From positions 430,318 to 494,317 of the forward strand of contig JAREIK010002032.1 of the NCBI GenBank assembly GCA_029783825.1: DNA of 64,000 nt, written 5' to 3'. The position numbers and the translations under genes are program-made. The number at the start of each line of letters is the position of its first letter. Positions within the stretch are counted from its first letter, which is position 1. The notes beneath the pieces were generated by a model. That model was not told the origin of the DNA and did no database searches. It saw only the letters and a program-made list of their open reading frames with translations. Below are positions 13,492-26,200 of the stretch, piece after piece. This stretch comes from Sapria himalayana. Its lineage: Eukaryota; Streptophyta; Magnoliopsida; Malpighiales; Rafflesiaceae.

Positions 13492-13509
13492 GTCCCATCA
13501 GCACCCCTA
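13492..13509 (-). repeat. Right terminal inverted repeat of hAT copy 1
   Basis: On the minus strand it reads TAGGGGTGCTGATGGGAC, two mismatches from the left end. It is followed by the target octamer GCATTTAG at 13510-13517. Confidence 0.88.
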
Positions 13510-16500
13510 GCATTTAGTGCTTTATAGGTTTTATTTAAAAAATAAAATAACAAAAAATTTATTATAACCTTTGAAACTATAACAATTTTTAAATTTTTTT
13601 TAAATGTGAATAATATATTTAGTTATCATAATCTTAATTATTATATATCATATAAATTCAATATAAACAATCTATATTTAAAAATATTATAATAATGATT
13701 ATAAAAAAGATTAATAAACAATTATTAATAAGATAAATATTGTTTAAAATATATTTACAAAACCTAAAATGATTCAAAATCAAAGTTAAATAATTTACTA
13801 AATATTAATTTTAAATTTTTAAATTTTTGTATCCATTTATAAGCTTATATATTTTTTGATGAAAAATAAATTATTTAAATTATATTTGTCTAACTATTAA
13901 ATTATTTTTTAATTTTTATTTATATAAAAATAAACTAATAAATAATTAAAATGTATATATAAAATTATAATGAATACTAATAAAAATGAGATTAATGATT
14001 TATTATTTAGGGTATACCTATTTAATGGTTAAGTTTATTGTGGTTTTGGGGTTAATGAGTTTATTTATTTATATGTTTACACATTTAGGTTTTATTTATA
14101 AAATTTATAGGTTTTATTTAATCAATGAAATAACAAATAATTTATTTTTATGAATTTTCGTGATTTTTAAAGTTTAAGACCTTATAATATATAATAATTT
14201 TTTAATAGTTCTAAAATATGAATACAATACTTAGTTATAATAATCTTAAAAATTATATTTGTTGTAAATTAAATATAAAAAAATTTATTAATATATATTA
14301 TTATAATCATCAAAAAATAAAATAATAAACTATTATTAATAAGATACATATTAATTATAATATATTTGCAGAAAACAAACTAATTCAAAATCTAAGTAAA
14401 TTATATTACTAAATAAAATTTTAAATTTTTGAAATTTTGTTTATTTTTATCAGCTTATTTTTTTTTCATAAAAAATAATTTATTTAAATTATATGTCTCA
14501 CTCATTATTTAATTTGTAATTAATATTTCTATAAAAATAAACTAAAAAATAATTAGAATGAATATTTAAAATTATAATGAATACAAATAAAAATGAGATT
14601 TATTATTAATTATTTATTATTTAGGTTATATAGGTTTAATTATTTAAGTATTTAAGAAGTTTTGGGGTTTAGGAGTCTAGAGATTTAAATGTTTAGGCAT
14701 TTATTGGTTTTTAAGTTTTATTTAAATAATAAAATAATAAAAAAATTAATTATGTTATTTTTTATCATTTTTGAAGGTTATAACCTTTGAAAATATAATA
14801 ATTTTTAAATTTTTTTCAAATGTAAATATAATATTTAGTTATAATAATCTTAATAATCATAAGACATTTAAATTTAATATAAGTAATTTTATTGTTAGAT
14901 ATTATAAAATTTATCAAATAATAAATTAATAAACTATTCTTAATAAGATTGATAGTAATTAAAATATAATTGCAAAACCTAAATATAATGATTCAAAATC
15001 AAAGTAAAATATATTACTAAATAATAATTTTTTGTTTTTAAATTCTTACTTCTTTTTATATCCTTATATATTTTTTTTGATTAAAAATAAATTATTAAAA
15101 TTATAGTTGTGTCGCTCATTATTTATTTTTTAATTAATATTTCTATAAAAAATAAACTAATAAATAATTAAAATGAATATTTAAAATTATAATGAATACA
15201 AATTAAAATGATATTTATGTTTTATTATATGTGGTATACCAGTTTGATAGTTTGATTATTTAGGAGTTTTTCATTTAGGAGTTTATCAATTTATGTTTTT
15301 AGGTATTTAGTGGTTTATAGGTTTTATTTATATAATAAAAATAATTTTTTTTAGATTTTTTCTGATTTTCAAAATTAATAACCATTGAAAATAAAATTAT
15401 TTTTAAAATTTTTTGAAATGTGAATACTATGTATAATTATATTAATCTTACTAATTATATATCATATAAATTCAATATAAACAATTTTAATGATATATAT
15501 TATAATAATGATCAAAAATTAAATTAATAAACTATTATTAATAATATAAATATTAATTAAAAAATATTTACATAACACAAAATGATTCAAAATCAAATCA
15601 AAATATATTACTAAATAATAATATTTAATTTTTAAATTTTTTCTTCTTTTTATAATCTTATATTTTTTTGTTTAAAAATAAATTATTTAAATAATATTTG
15701 TCTCACTCGAAATTTATTTTGTAATTAATTTTTCTAAAAAATTAAACTATAAATAATTAAAATGAATATTTAAAATTATAATAAATAGAAAAAAAATGAG
15801 ATTTATTATTAATTAAGTAGTATATAGATGTTAAAATCTTTATTTATTTAGGGGTTTCGGGGTTTATTAGCTTACTAATTTAAATAAGTAAGCATTTAAT
15901 GGTTATAGGTTTTATTTAAAAAATAAAATAACTTAAAATTTATTTTATTATTTTTTTTTCATTTTTTAAGATTATAACCTTTGAAAATATAATAATTTTA
16001 AAATTTTTTTCAAAAGTGAATACAATATTTATTTATAATAATCATAATAATTATATATCTTATTAATTCAATATAAACAATTTTATTGATATATATTCTA
16101 ATAATTATCAAAATATAAATTAAAAATCTATTATGAATGAGATTGATATTACTTAAAATATAATATCAAAACCTAATATGATTCAAAATAAAAGCAAAAT
16201 ATATTAATAAATAATAATTATTTGTTTTTAAATTTTTATTCTTTTTATAAGCTTATTAATTTTTTGATTAAAAATAATTTTTATAAATTATATTTGTAAC
16301 TCATAATTTATTTTATAATTAATGCATATATACAAATAAAAAAGTAAACAATCAAAATGAATTTTTAAAATTTTAATGAAAACAAATAAAAATAAAATTT
16401 ATAATTATTATTTAGGGTATACAGATTTAAAGGGTTATCTATATAAAGCTATCGGGATTTTTTAGTTTAGTGATTTAAATGCTTAAGCATTTAGTGGTGT

Positions 16501-18485
16501 ATAGGTTATAATTTAAACAATAGAATAATAAAGAAAGAATATTTTTTTATTTTTTCACATTTTCAAAGGTTTTAACCTTTGAAAATATAATAATTTTAAA
16601 ATTTTTTTCAAAAGTGAATACAATATTTAGTAATTAAAATCATTATATTTATATATCATATAAATTCAATATAAACATTTTTATTGATAAATATTCTAAT
16701 AATCATGAAAAAATAACTTAATAATCTAAGATTAATAAGATAGATAACAATTAAAATATAATTACAAAACCTAAAATGATTCAGATCAAAGCAAAAAATA
16801 TATTACTTTATAAATATTTTTTGTTTTGAATTTTTTTTTCTTTTAAAAAGTTTATCTATAATTTTTTGATGAAAAAAAATTAACATAAATTGTATTTGTG
16901 TAACTCATAAATTATTTTGTAATTAATATTTATATAAAAATAAACAAATAAATAATTAATATGAATATATAAAGTATAATAAATAGAAATTAAAATTAGA
17001 TTTATTAATTATTATGTAGTATATAGCAGTTTGATGGTTTATGTAATTAGGTATTACGTGGTTTAGCTGTTTCCTGATTTAATTGTGTATGCATTTAGTG
17101 GTTTTTAAGTTCTATTTAAAAAATAAAATAACAAAATATTTATTTTTTTTATTTTTTTACATTTTCAAAGGTTATAACCTGTGAAAATATAATAATTTTT
17201 AAAATTTTTCAAAAGTGAATTCAATATTTAAATATAATAATCATTATATTTATATATCATATTTAAACATAAACAATTTTAGTGATAAATATTCTAATAA
17301 TTATCTAAAAATAAATTAATAATCTATTAATAATAAGATAGATATCAATTAAAATATAATTACAAAACATAAAATGATTCATAAGCAAAGCAAAATATAT
17401 TACTATATGATAATTTTTTGTTTTGAAATGTTTTTTTATTTTAATATTTTTTTGATTAAAAACAATTTACATAAATTATATTTGTCTAACTCATAATTTA
17501 TTTTTTAATTAATATTTATATAAAAATAAAAAATTAATAATTAAATTGAATATTTAATATTATAATGAAAAAAATGAAATTTATTATTTATTATTAAGGG
17601 TATACCAGTTTAATTTAAGTTATATTTGTCTCACTAATAATTTATTTTGTAATTAATATTTCTATTAAAATAAACTAATAAATAATTAAAATAAACATTT
17701 AAAATTATACTGAATAAAAATTAAAATGAGATTTATGATTTATTATTAATGTATACTAGTTTAATGGTTTAAGTATTTTTAGGTTTTGTCGTTTATGAGT
17801 TAAGTGATTTATGTTTTTAGGAATTTAGTGATTTATAGGTTTTATTTAAACAATAAAATAACAAAAAAAATTGTAATTTTTTGTCATTTTCAAATGTTAT
17901 AACCTTTGAAAATTTAATAATATTTAAAATTTTTAGAAATTTGAATACAATATTTAGTTATAATAATTTTAATAATTCTATATCATATAAAATAAATATA
18001 AACAATTTTATTGATACATATTATAATAATGCTCAAAAATTTAATTAATAAACTATTTATAATAATATAGATATTAATAAAAAAATATTTACAAAACCCA
18101 AATTGATTCAAAATTAAAGTAAAATATATTAGTTGATTATAATTTTTAATAATAATTCTTTTATACTTCTTTTAAAAGCGTATATTTTTTTTTGATTAAA
18201 AATAAATTATTTAAATTATATATGTCACACTCATAATTTATTTTGTAATAAAAACTTCTATAAAAATAAACTAATAAATAATTAAAATGAATATTTAAAA
18301 TAATAATAAATTGAAATAAAAATTCAATTTATTAATTATTAAGTAGTATATAGTAGTTTAATCATTTATGTATTTAGGCATTATGGGATTTAAGAGTTTA
18401 CTTATATAATTGTTTATGCATTTAGTGGTTTATAGGTTTTATTTAAAAAATAAAATAACATAAAATTTATTTTTATTATTTTTTC

Positions 18486-18517
18486 ATATTTTCAAAGGTT
18501 ATAACCTTTGAAAATAT
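18486..18517. repeat. Perfect 32-bp palindromic core of the satellite
   Basis: Two exact copies of ATATTTTCAAAGGTTA meet head to head at 18501/18502. This core is the most uniform part of the family. Because it is symmetric it also appears unchanged in the minus-orientation blocks, for example at 1318. It could extrude as a cruciform or hairpin. Confidence 0.9.
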
Positions 18518-19091
18518 AATTATTTTTAAATTTTTTTCAAAAGTGAATTCAATATTTAGTTATAATAATCATTATATTTATATATCATATAAATTCAATA
18601 TAAACAATTTTATAGATAAATATTCTAATAATGATCAAAAAATAAATTAATAAACAATTATTAAAAAGATAGATATCAATTAAAATATAATTATAAAATC
18701 AAAAATGATTCAGAAGGAGAGAAAAATATATTACTATATAATAAATTTAAGTTTTAAAATTTTTTATTCTTTTTATAAGTTTATCTATATTTTTCGATGA
18801 AAAATAATTTATATAAATTATATTTGTCTAACTTATAATTTATTTTGTAATTAATATTTATATAAAAATAAACAATAAATAATTAAAATGAATTTTTAAA
18901 ATTATAATGAAAAAAAAATATTGAGATTTATTATTTATTATTTAGAGTTACCGGTTTAAAAGGATTATTATTTATTATTTAGGGTTTTAGAGATTTAGGA
19001 GTTATTGAATTAGGTGTTTAGGCATTTAGTAGCTTATAGGTTTTATTTAAACAATGAAATATCAAAAAAATATATATTTTTTTATTTTTTC
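18486..19091 (+). repeat. Representative satellite monomer
   Basis: A clean monomer useful as a reference. 18486-18517 is a perfect 32-bp palindrome (half ATATTTTCAAAGGTTA). About 18518-18950 is A/T-rich filler with recurrent words: 'gaattcaatatttagttat', 'tattaaaaagatagatatca', 'ctaacttataatttatttt', 'aataattaaaatgaat'. About 18951-19042 is the telomere-like domain, made of TTTAGGG/GTTTAGG/ATTTAGT-like heptamers and octamers and ending with 'tttataggttttatttaaac'. A short A/T spacer leads to the next core at 19091. Near-identical copies lie at 47862 and 54900. Confidence 0.85.
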
Positions 19092-21992
19092 ACATTTTCA
19101 AAGGTTATAACCTTTGAAAATATAATAATTTTGAAATTTTTTTCAAAAGTGAATTCAATATTTAGTTATAATAATCATTATATTTAAATATCATATAAAT
19201 TCAATATAAATAATTTTATTGATAAATATTCTAATAATGATCAACAAATAAATTAATGATCTATTATTAATAAGATAGATATCAATTAAAATATTATTAC
19301 AAAACCAATACTGATTCAAAAGCAAAGCAAATTATATTATTATATAATAATTTTTTGTTTTTAATTTTTCTTTTTTAATAAGTTTATCTATATTTTTTTG
19401 ATGAAAAATAATTTATATAAATTATAATTGTCTAACTCATAATTTATTTTGTAATTAATATTTATATATAAATAAACAAATAAATAATTAAAATGAATAT
19501 TTAAAATTATAATAAAAAAAATAAAAATGAGATTTATTCTTGATTATTTAGGATATATCTGATTAAAAAAATTATCTATTTAGGGTTTTCAAGATTTAGA
19601 AGATATTCATTTAATTATTTAGGCATTTAGTGGTTTATAGGTTTTATTTAAACAATGAAATAACAAATAAATTATTTTTGATATTTTTTCAAAATTTCAA
19701 AGATTATAACCTTTTAAAATATAATAATTTTAAAATTTTTTAAAAATGTGAATACAATATTTTGTAATAATTATTATTATAACAATATATAATATAAACT
19801 AAATATAAACAATTTTATTGTTAGATATTTATCAATTATCAAAAAATAAATTAATAAACTATTATTAATATGATAGATATAAATTAAAATTTAATTACAA
19901 AAACTAAAATGATTAAAAATCAAAGTAAATTTATTACTAAATAATAATTTTTCTTTTTTAGTTTTTGACTCATTTTATAAGATTATATATTTTTTTGATA
20001 AAAAATAAATTATTTAAATTATATTTGTTTCACTCATAATTTATTTTGTGATTAATATTTCAATAAATTATTAAAATTATATTTAAGGTTTATGAGTTTA
20101 AAGGTTTAAGTATTTAGGGACATAGGGGTTTAGGAGTTTAGAGATTTATGTGTTTAGGTATTTAATGGTTTATAAGTTTTATTTAAACAATGATATAACA
20201 AAAAATTCATTTTTTTGTTATTTTTTCTCATTTTATAAGGTTATAACCTTTGAAAATATAACAATTTTTAAATTTTTTTTAAATGTAAATACTATATTTA
20301 GTTTTGATAATATTAATAATTATATTTCATATAAATTCAATATTAACAATTATATTGATAGATATTATATTAATGATCAAAAAATTAATTACAAAACTAT
20401 TATAAATAAGATAGATATTATTTAAAATATATTTGCAAAACCTAAATTTTTTCAAAATCAAAGTAAAATAAATTACTAAATAATAATGTTTTTGATGTTT
20501 TGCTTCTTTTTATAAGTATATATTTATTTTTCTTAAAAGTATATTATTTAAATTATATTTGTCTTCCTCATAATATATTTTGTAATTTATAATTCTATAA
20601 AAATAAACTACAAATAATTAAAATGAATATTTAAAATTATAATGAATACAAATAAAAGTGAGATTTATTATTTATTATTTAGGATATAAAATTTTAATGG
20701 GTTAGGGATATAGGTCTTTTGGGATTTAGTGATTTAAGTGTTTATGCCTTTAGTGATTTATAGTTTTTATTTAAAGACCGAAAAAACAAAAAATTTAATT
20801 TTTTGTTTTTTTTTAATTTTTGAAGGTTATAACCTTTGAAAATATAATAATTTTTAATTTTTTTTAAATGTGAATATACTATTTAGTTATAATAATCTTA
20901 ATAATTATATATAATGTAAACTCAATATAAATAATTTTATTAATAGATATTATAATAATGATCAATAAATAATTAATAAACTATTATTGAAAAGAATGAT
21001 ATAAATTAAAATATATATGCAAAATCTAAAATTATACAAAATCAAAATAAAATAATTTACTAAATAATAAATTTTTGTTTTTAAAATTGTGCCTATTTTT
21101 ATAAGCTTATATTTTTTTTGATGAGATATAAATTATTTAAATTATATCTGTCTCACTAATAATTTATTTTGTAATTAAAATTTCTATCAAAATAAACTGA
21201 TAAATAATTAAAATAAATATTTAAAATTATACTTAATAAAAATTAAAATGAGATTTATGATTTATTATTAATGTATACCAATTTAATGGTTTTGACATTT
21301 AGGTGTTTAGAGATTTATGTTTTTAGGCATTTAGTATTTTATAGGTTTTATTTAAACAATAAAATAACAAAAAAAAATTTGTAATATTTTCTCATTTTCA
21401 GATGTTATAATCTTTGAAAATATAATAAAATTTAAGATTTTTTGATATGTGAATACAATATTTAGTTATAATAATATTAATAATTATATATCATATAAAT
21501 TCAATATAAACAATTTTATTGATAGATATTATAATAATGATAAAATATTAAATTAATAAACAATTAATAATAAGATAGATATTAATTAAAAAATATTTAG
21601 AAAATCCAAATTGATTCAAAATTAAAGTAAAATATATTACTGAATAATAATTTTTAATTTTTAAATTTTACTTCTTTTATAAGCATATATATCTTTTTTG
21701 ATTAAAAATAAATTTTTTAAATTATATTTGTCGCACTCATAATTTATTTTGTAATAAAAATTTCTATAAAAATAAACTAATATATAATTAAAATGAATAT
21801 TTAAAATTATAATAAATAGAAATAAAAATTAGATTTATTAATTATTATGTATTATATAGAAGGTTTAATGGTTTTGGTATTTAGGTATTACGGGGTTTAG
21901 TAGTTTATTGATTTAATTGTGTAAGCATTTAGTGGTTTATAGGTTTTATTAAAAAAATAAAATAACAAAAAATTTATTTTTATTATTTTTTG

Positions 21993-22024
21993 ATATTTTC
22001 GAAGTTTATAACCTTCGAAAATAT
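21993..22024. repeat. Variant palindromic core with paired arm changes (TTCGAAG/CTTCGAA)
   Basis: The left arm ATATTTTCGAAGTTTA and right arm TAACCTTCGAAAATAT both carry the change that turns TCAAAGG/CCTTTGA into TCGAAG/CTTCGA. One mismatch remains near the centre (GTTTA against GGTTA). The related monomer at 60967 keeps the common right arm, so both arms changed in this copy. Confidence 0.85.
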
Positions 22025-23221
22025 AATAATTTTTAATTTTTTTTAAAGTAAATTCAATATTTAGTTATAATAATCATTATAATTATATTTCATATAAATT
22101 CAATATAAATAATTTTATTGTTAGATATTCTAATAATTATCAAAAAATAAATTAATAATCTATTATTAATAAGATAGATATCAATTAAAATATATTTACT
22201 AAACCAAAAATGATTCAAAGCAAATCAAAATATATTACTATATAATAAATCTTTGTTTTTAATTTTTTTTCTTTTTAAAAGTTTATCTATATTTTTTTGA
22301 TATAAAAATAATTTAAATAAATTATTTTTGTGTAACTCATAATTTATTTTGTAATTAATATTTATATAAAAATAAACTGTTAAATAATTAAAATAATAAT
22401 TTAAAATGATACTGAATAAAAATTAATATATATATTTATAAATTATTATTAATGTATACCAGTTTAATGGTTTAAGTATTTAGAGGTTTTGTCGTTTAGA
22501 AGTTTAGTAATTTATGTTTTGAGGCATTTAGTGGTTTATAAGTTTTATTTAAACAATGAAATAACAAAAAAATTATATTTGATATTTTTTCACATTTTCA
22601 TAGGTTATAACATTTGAAAAAATAAAAAATTTTTAAATTTTTTGAAATGTAAATATAATATTAAGTTATAATAATCTTAATAATTATAAGTTAGGAGTTT
22701 CGTGATTTAATTGTTTAGACCTTTAGTGATTTATAGTTTTTATTTAAAGAATGAAAAAAAAAATTTAATTTTTTGATTTTTTTCAATTTTTGAAGGTTAT
22801 AACCTTTGAAAATATAATAATTTTTAATTATTATTTAATGTGAATATAATATTTAGTTATAATAATCTTAATAATTTTATATAATGTAAACTAAATATAA
22901 ATAATTTTATTAATAGATATTATAATAATGATCAATAAATTAATTAATAAACTAGTATTAATAAGAATTATATAAATTAAAATATAATGGTAAAATCTAA
23001 AATGATTCAAAATCAAAATAGGATATATTAATAAAAAATAATTTTTTATTTTTAAAATTTTGCCTCTTTTTATAAGCATATATTTTTTTTTATTAAAAAT
23101 AAATTATTTAAATTATATGTGTCTCACTAATAATTTATTTTGTAATTAATATTTCTATAAAAATAAACTGATAAATAATTAAAATGAATATTTAAAATTA
23201 TAATGAATACTAATAAAAATG

Positions 23222-26200
23222 AATTATTTAGTAATAAATTTTACTTTGATTTTGAATCATTTTAGGTTTTGTAATTATATTTTAATTTATATCTATCATA
23301 TTAATAATAGTTTATTAATTTATTTTTGATAATCGATATCATATCTATCAATAAAAGTATTTATAATTAGTTTATATTATATATAATTATAATGATTAAT
23401 ATTACTAAATATTTTATTCAAAATTTAAAAAAATTTTAAAATTATTATAATTTCAAATGTTAAAACCTTTAAAAATGTGAAAAAATAACAAAAATAGTTT
23501 TTTGGTTACTTCATTGTTTAAATAAATCCTATAAACGACTAAATGCATAATTACTTAAATCAATAACTCCTAAATCTAGAAAACCCTAAATATATAATCA
23601 TTTTAAATGGCATACCCTAAATAATAAATATTAAATCTCAATATTATATTTTCATTATAATTTAAAATATTCATTTTAATTAGTTATTCATTTATTTTTA
23701 TATAATTATTAATTACAGAATAAATTGAGTTAGACAAATATAATTTATATAATTATTTTTCATCAAAAAAATATAGATAAACTTTTTTAAAGAAAAAAAA
23801 TTTAAACAAAAAATTATTATATAGTAATATATTTTGCTTTATTTTTGAATCATTTTAGGGTTTGTAATTACATTTATATTGATATCTATCTTATTAATAA
23901 TAGATTATTAATTTATTCTTTGATCATTATTAGAATATTTATCAATAAAAATATTTATATTGAATTTAAATGATATATAAATATAATGATTATTATAAGT
24001 AAATATAGTATTCACTTTTGAAAAAAATTTAAAAATTATTATATTTTCTAAGTTTATAACCTTTGAAAATATCAAAAAATAAAAAAAATAAATTTTTTGA
24101 TATTTTTTTTAAATAACACCTATAAACCACTAAATGCATACACAGTTAAATAAGTAAACTCCTAAACCCTATAATGCCAAAATACATAAACCATTAAACT
24201 GCTATATACTACAAGGTGGTTATTTTTTTAGAGGTGAACTATGTTTTAAAGACATTCCTTTGGTTTAGTCTGTTAGCGTACATGAGTCAAATTACCTTTG
24301 ACAGCCCAGTAATTCAAAATCAAATATGATGAGACATAATAGAGATAAAGTAAAAGGTCCTATTATTTTGGTTAGAGCTTTAGCAATCATTCTAGAGTTG
24401 AGAAAGGAATAAAATAATTAATTTAATTATTCAGTATAATTTTAATTTTTATTTTAATTATTTATCAGTTTATTTTTATAAAAATATTAATTACAAAATA
24501 AATTATTAGTGAGACAGATATAATTTAAATTAAACTGCTATAGCCTAAATAATAAAGAATAAATCTCCTTTTTTTTCATTTTAATTTTAAATATTCATTT
24601 TAATTATTTATTTGTTAATTTTTATATAAATATTAATTAAAAAATAAATTATAAGTTAGACAATATAATTTATATAAATTATTTTTAATCAAAAAAAAAT
24701 ATAGATAAACTTATTAAAAGAAAAAAAAATTAAAAATAAAAAATTATTATATAGTAATATAATTTGCTTTGCTTCTGAATCATTATAGGTTTTGTAATTA
24801 TATTTTAATTGATATCTATCTTATTATTAATAGATTATTAATTTATTTTTTGATCTTTATTAGAATATTTATAAATAATATTGTTTATATTGAATTTATA
24901 TGATATATAAATATAATGATTATTATAACTAAATATTGAATTCACGTTTGAAAAAAATTTAAAAATTATTATATTTTCAAAGATTATAACTTTTGAAAAT
25001 ATAAAAAAATAATAAAAATAAATATTTTGTTATTTTAGTTTTTAAATAAAACCTATTAACACTAAATGCATACAGAGTTAAATCAGTAACCTCTTAAAGC
25101 CCGTAATACCTAAATACATAAACCATTAAACTGCTATATACTACTTAATAATTAAAAACTTAATTTTTATTTCAATTTATTATAACTTTAAATATTCATT
25201 TTAATTATTTATTAGTTTATTTTTATATAAATTTTTATTACAAAATAAATTATGAGTGCGATAAATATAATATAAATAATTTATTTTTTTAAAAAAAATA
25301 TACGCTTATAAAAAAAGTAAAAATTTTAAAATTAAAAAATATTATCCAATAATATTTTTTACTTAAATTTTGAATTAATTTGGGTTTTGTAAATATTTTT
25401 TAATTAATATCTATCTTATTATTAATAGTTTATAAATTTAATTTTAGATCATTATTATAATATCTATCAATAAAATTGTTTATATTGACTTTATATGATA
25501 TATAATTATTAAAATTATTATAACTAAATATTGTATTCGCATTTCCAAAATTTTTAAATATTTATATATTTTCAAATGTTATAACCTATGAAAATGAGAA
25601 AAAATTGCAAATTTATTTATTGTAATTTTATTTATTAAATAAAACCTATAAACCACTAAATGTGTAAAAACCAAAATCGCTAAACTTCTAAAAATCAAAA
25701 CCTATAAATACTTAAACCATTAAACTAGTATACATTAATAATAAATCATAAATATCATTTTAATTTTTATTCAGTATAATTTTGAATTTTTTTTTAATTA
25801 ATTTTCAGTTTATTTTTATAGAAATATTAAATACAGAATAAATTATTAGTAAGACAGATCTAATTTAAATTAGACCGGTTTACCATAAATAATAAATAAT
25901 AAATCTCATTTTTTAAAATATAATTTTAAATATTTATTTTAATTATTTATTTGTTTATTTTTATATAAATATTAATTACAAAATAATTTATAAGTTACCC
26001 CAATATAATTTATATAAATTACTCATCATCAAAAAATTATAGATAAACTTTTTGAAAGAAAAAATAATTTCAAAACAAAAAATTATTGTATAGTAATAGA
26101 TTTTGCTTTGCTTCTGAATCATTTTAGGTTTTGTAAATATATTTTAATTGATATCTATCTTATTACTAATAGATTATTAAGTTATTTTTTCATCATTATT

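Larger units (their letters stand above)
5800..13509 (+). repeat. Long duplicated block, copy 1 (satellite subtypes plus hAT)
   Basis: From about 5800 the subtype order and private variants match 32230-41700. Core positions pair with nearly constant offset: GG of the core at 6285/32708, 6819/33238, 7409/33822, 8005/34413 and 8604/35004 (offset about 26,400-26,423). Then 9319/37474 and the transposon start 9846/38001 both have offset 28,155; the jump is due to extra 853- and 882-bp units in copy 2. Shared oddities include 'gttttattcaaac' (6226 and 32650 regions), 'cataggttattacatttc' (9316 and 37470) and 'ttttttttcgttag' (9210 and 37360). The left edge is approximate. Confidence 0.82.
9846..13509 (+). 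mobile_element. hAT-superfamily DNA transposon, copy 1 (3,664 bp, decayed)
   Basis: A full-length but inactive hAT element inserted in the telomere-like domain of a satellite monomer. Its ends form an 18-bp imperfect terminal inverted repeat, TAGGGCTGCTCATGGGAC on the left and TAGGGGTGCTGATGGGAC on the right (16 of 18 match). The subterminal 150-200 bp at both ends are much richer in G+C than the satellite and carry many GGGAC/GTCCC and CGGGA/TCCCG motifs, as expected of hAT subterminal transposase-binding repeats. Inside lie a TA microsatellite (10043-10063), a degraded transposase gene on the plus strand (10443-12699) and about 800 bp of 3' non-coding sequence. The TAGGG terminus and 8-bp target site fit the Ac branch of hAT. 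By eye it is about 90% identical to the element at 38001. Stops and frameshifts make it non-autonomous. Confidence 0.93.
13510..23221 (+). repeat. AT-rich satellite array, plus orientation (right of hAT copy 1)
   Basis: Cores are centred at about 14180 (degenerate), 14780, 15379, 15974, 16572, 17174, 17899, 18501, 19107, 19706, 20243, 20829, 21407, 22008, 22607 and 22800. Spacings are 599, 595, 598, 602, 725, 602, 606, 599, 537, 586, 578, 601 and 599, then 193 for a truncated monomer at 22690. The first monomer has lost its left palindrome half: only 'ttataacctttgaaac' remains at 13563. The series at 13590-16600 recurs at 45600-47300 and 56830-59900. The open frame at 20150-20425 is satellite translated by chance. 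Confidence 0.92.

Noticed and set aside
20150..20425. Open frame of 91 codons, and similar short ones at 22891-23079, 42968-43153, 57439-57666 and 63172-63366
   Set aside because: All lie within satellite monomers, have F/I/N/Y/K-dominated composition set by the A/T content, change with subtype and are not kept between paralogous monomers.
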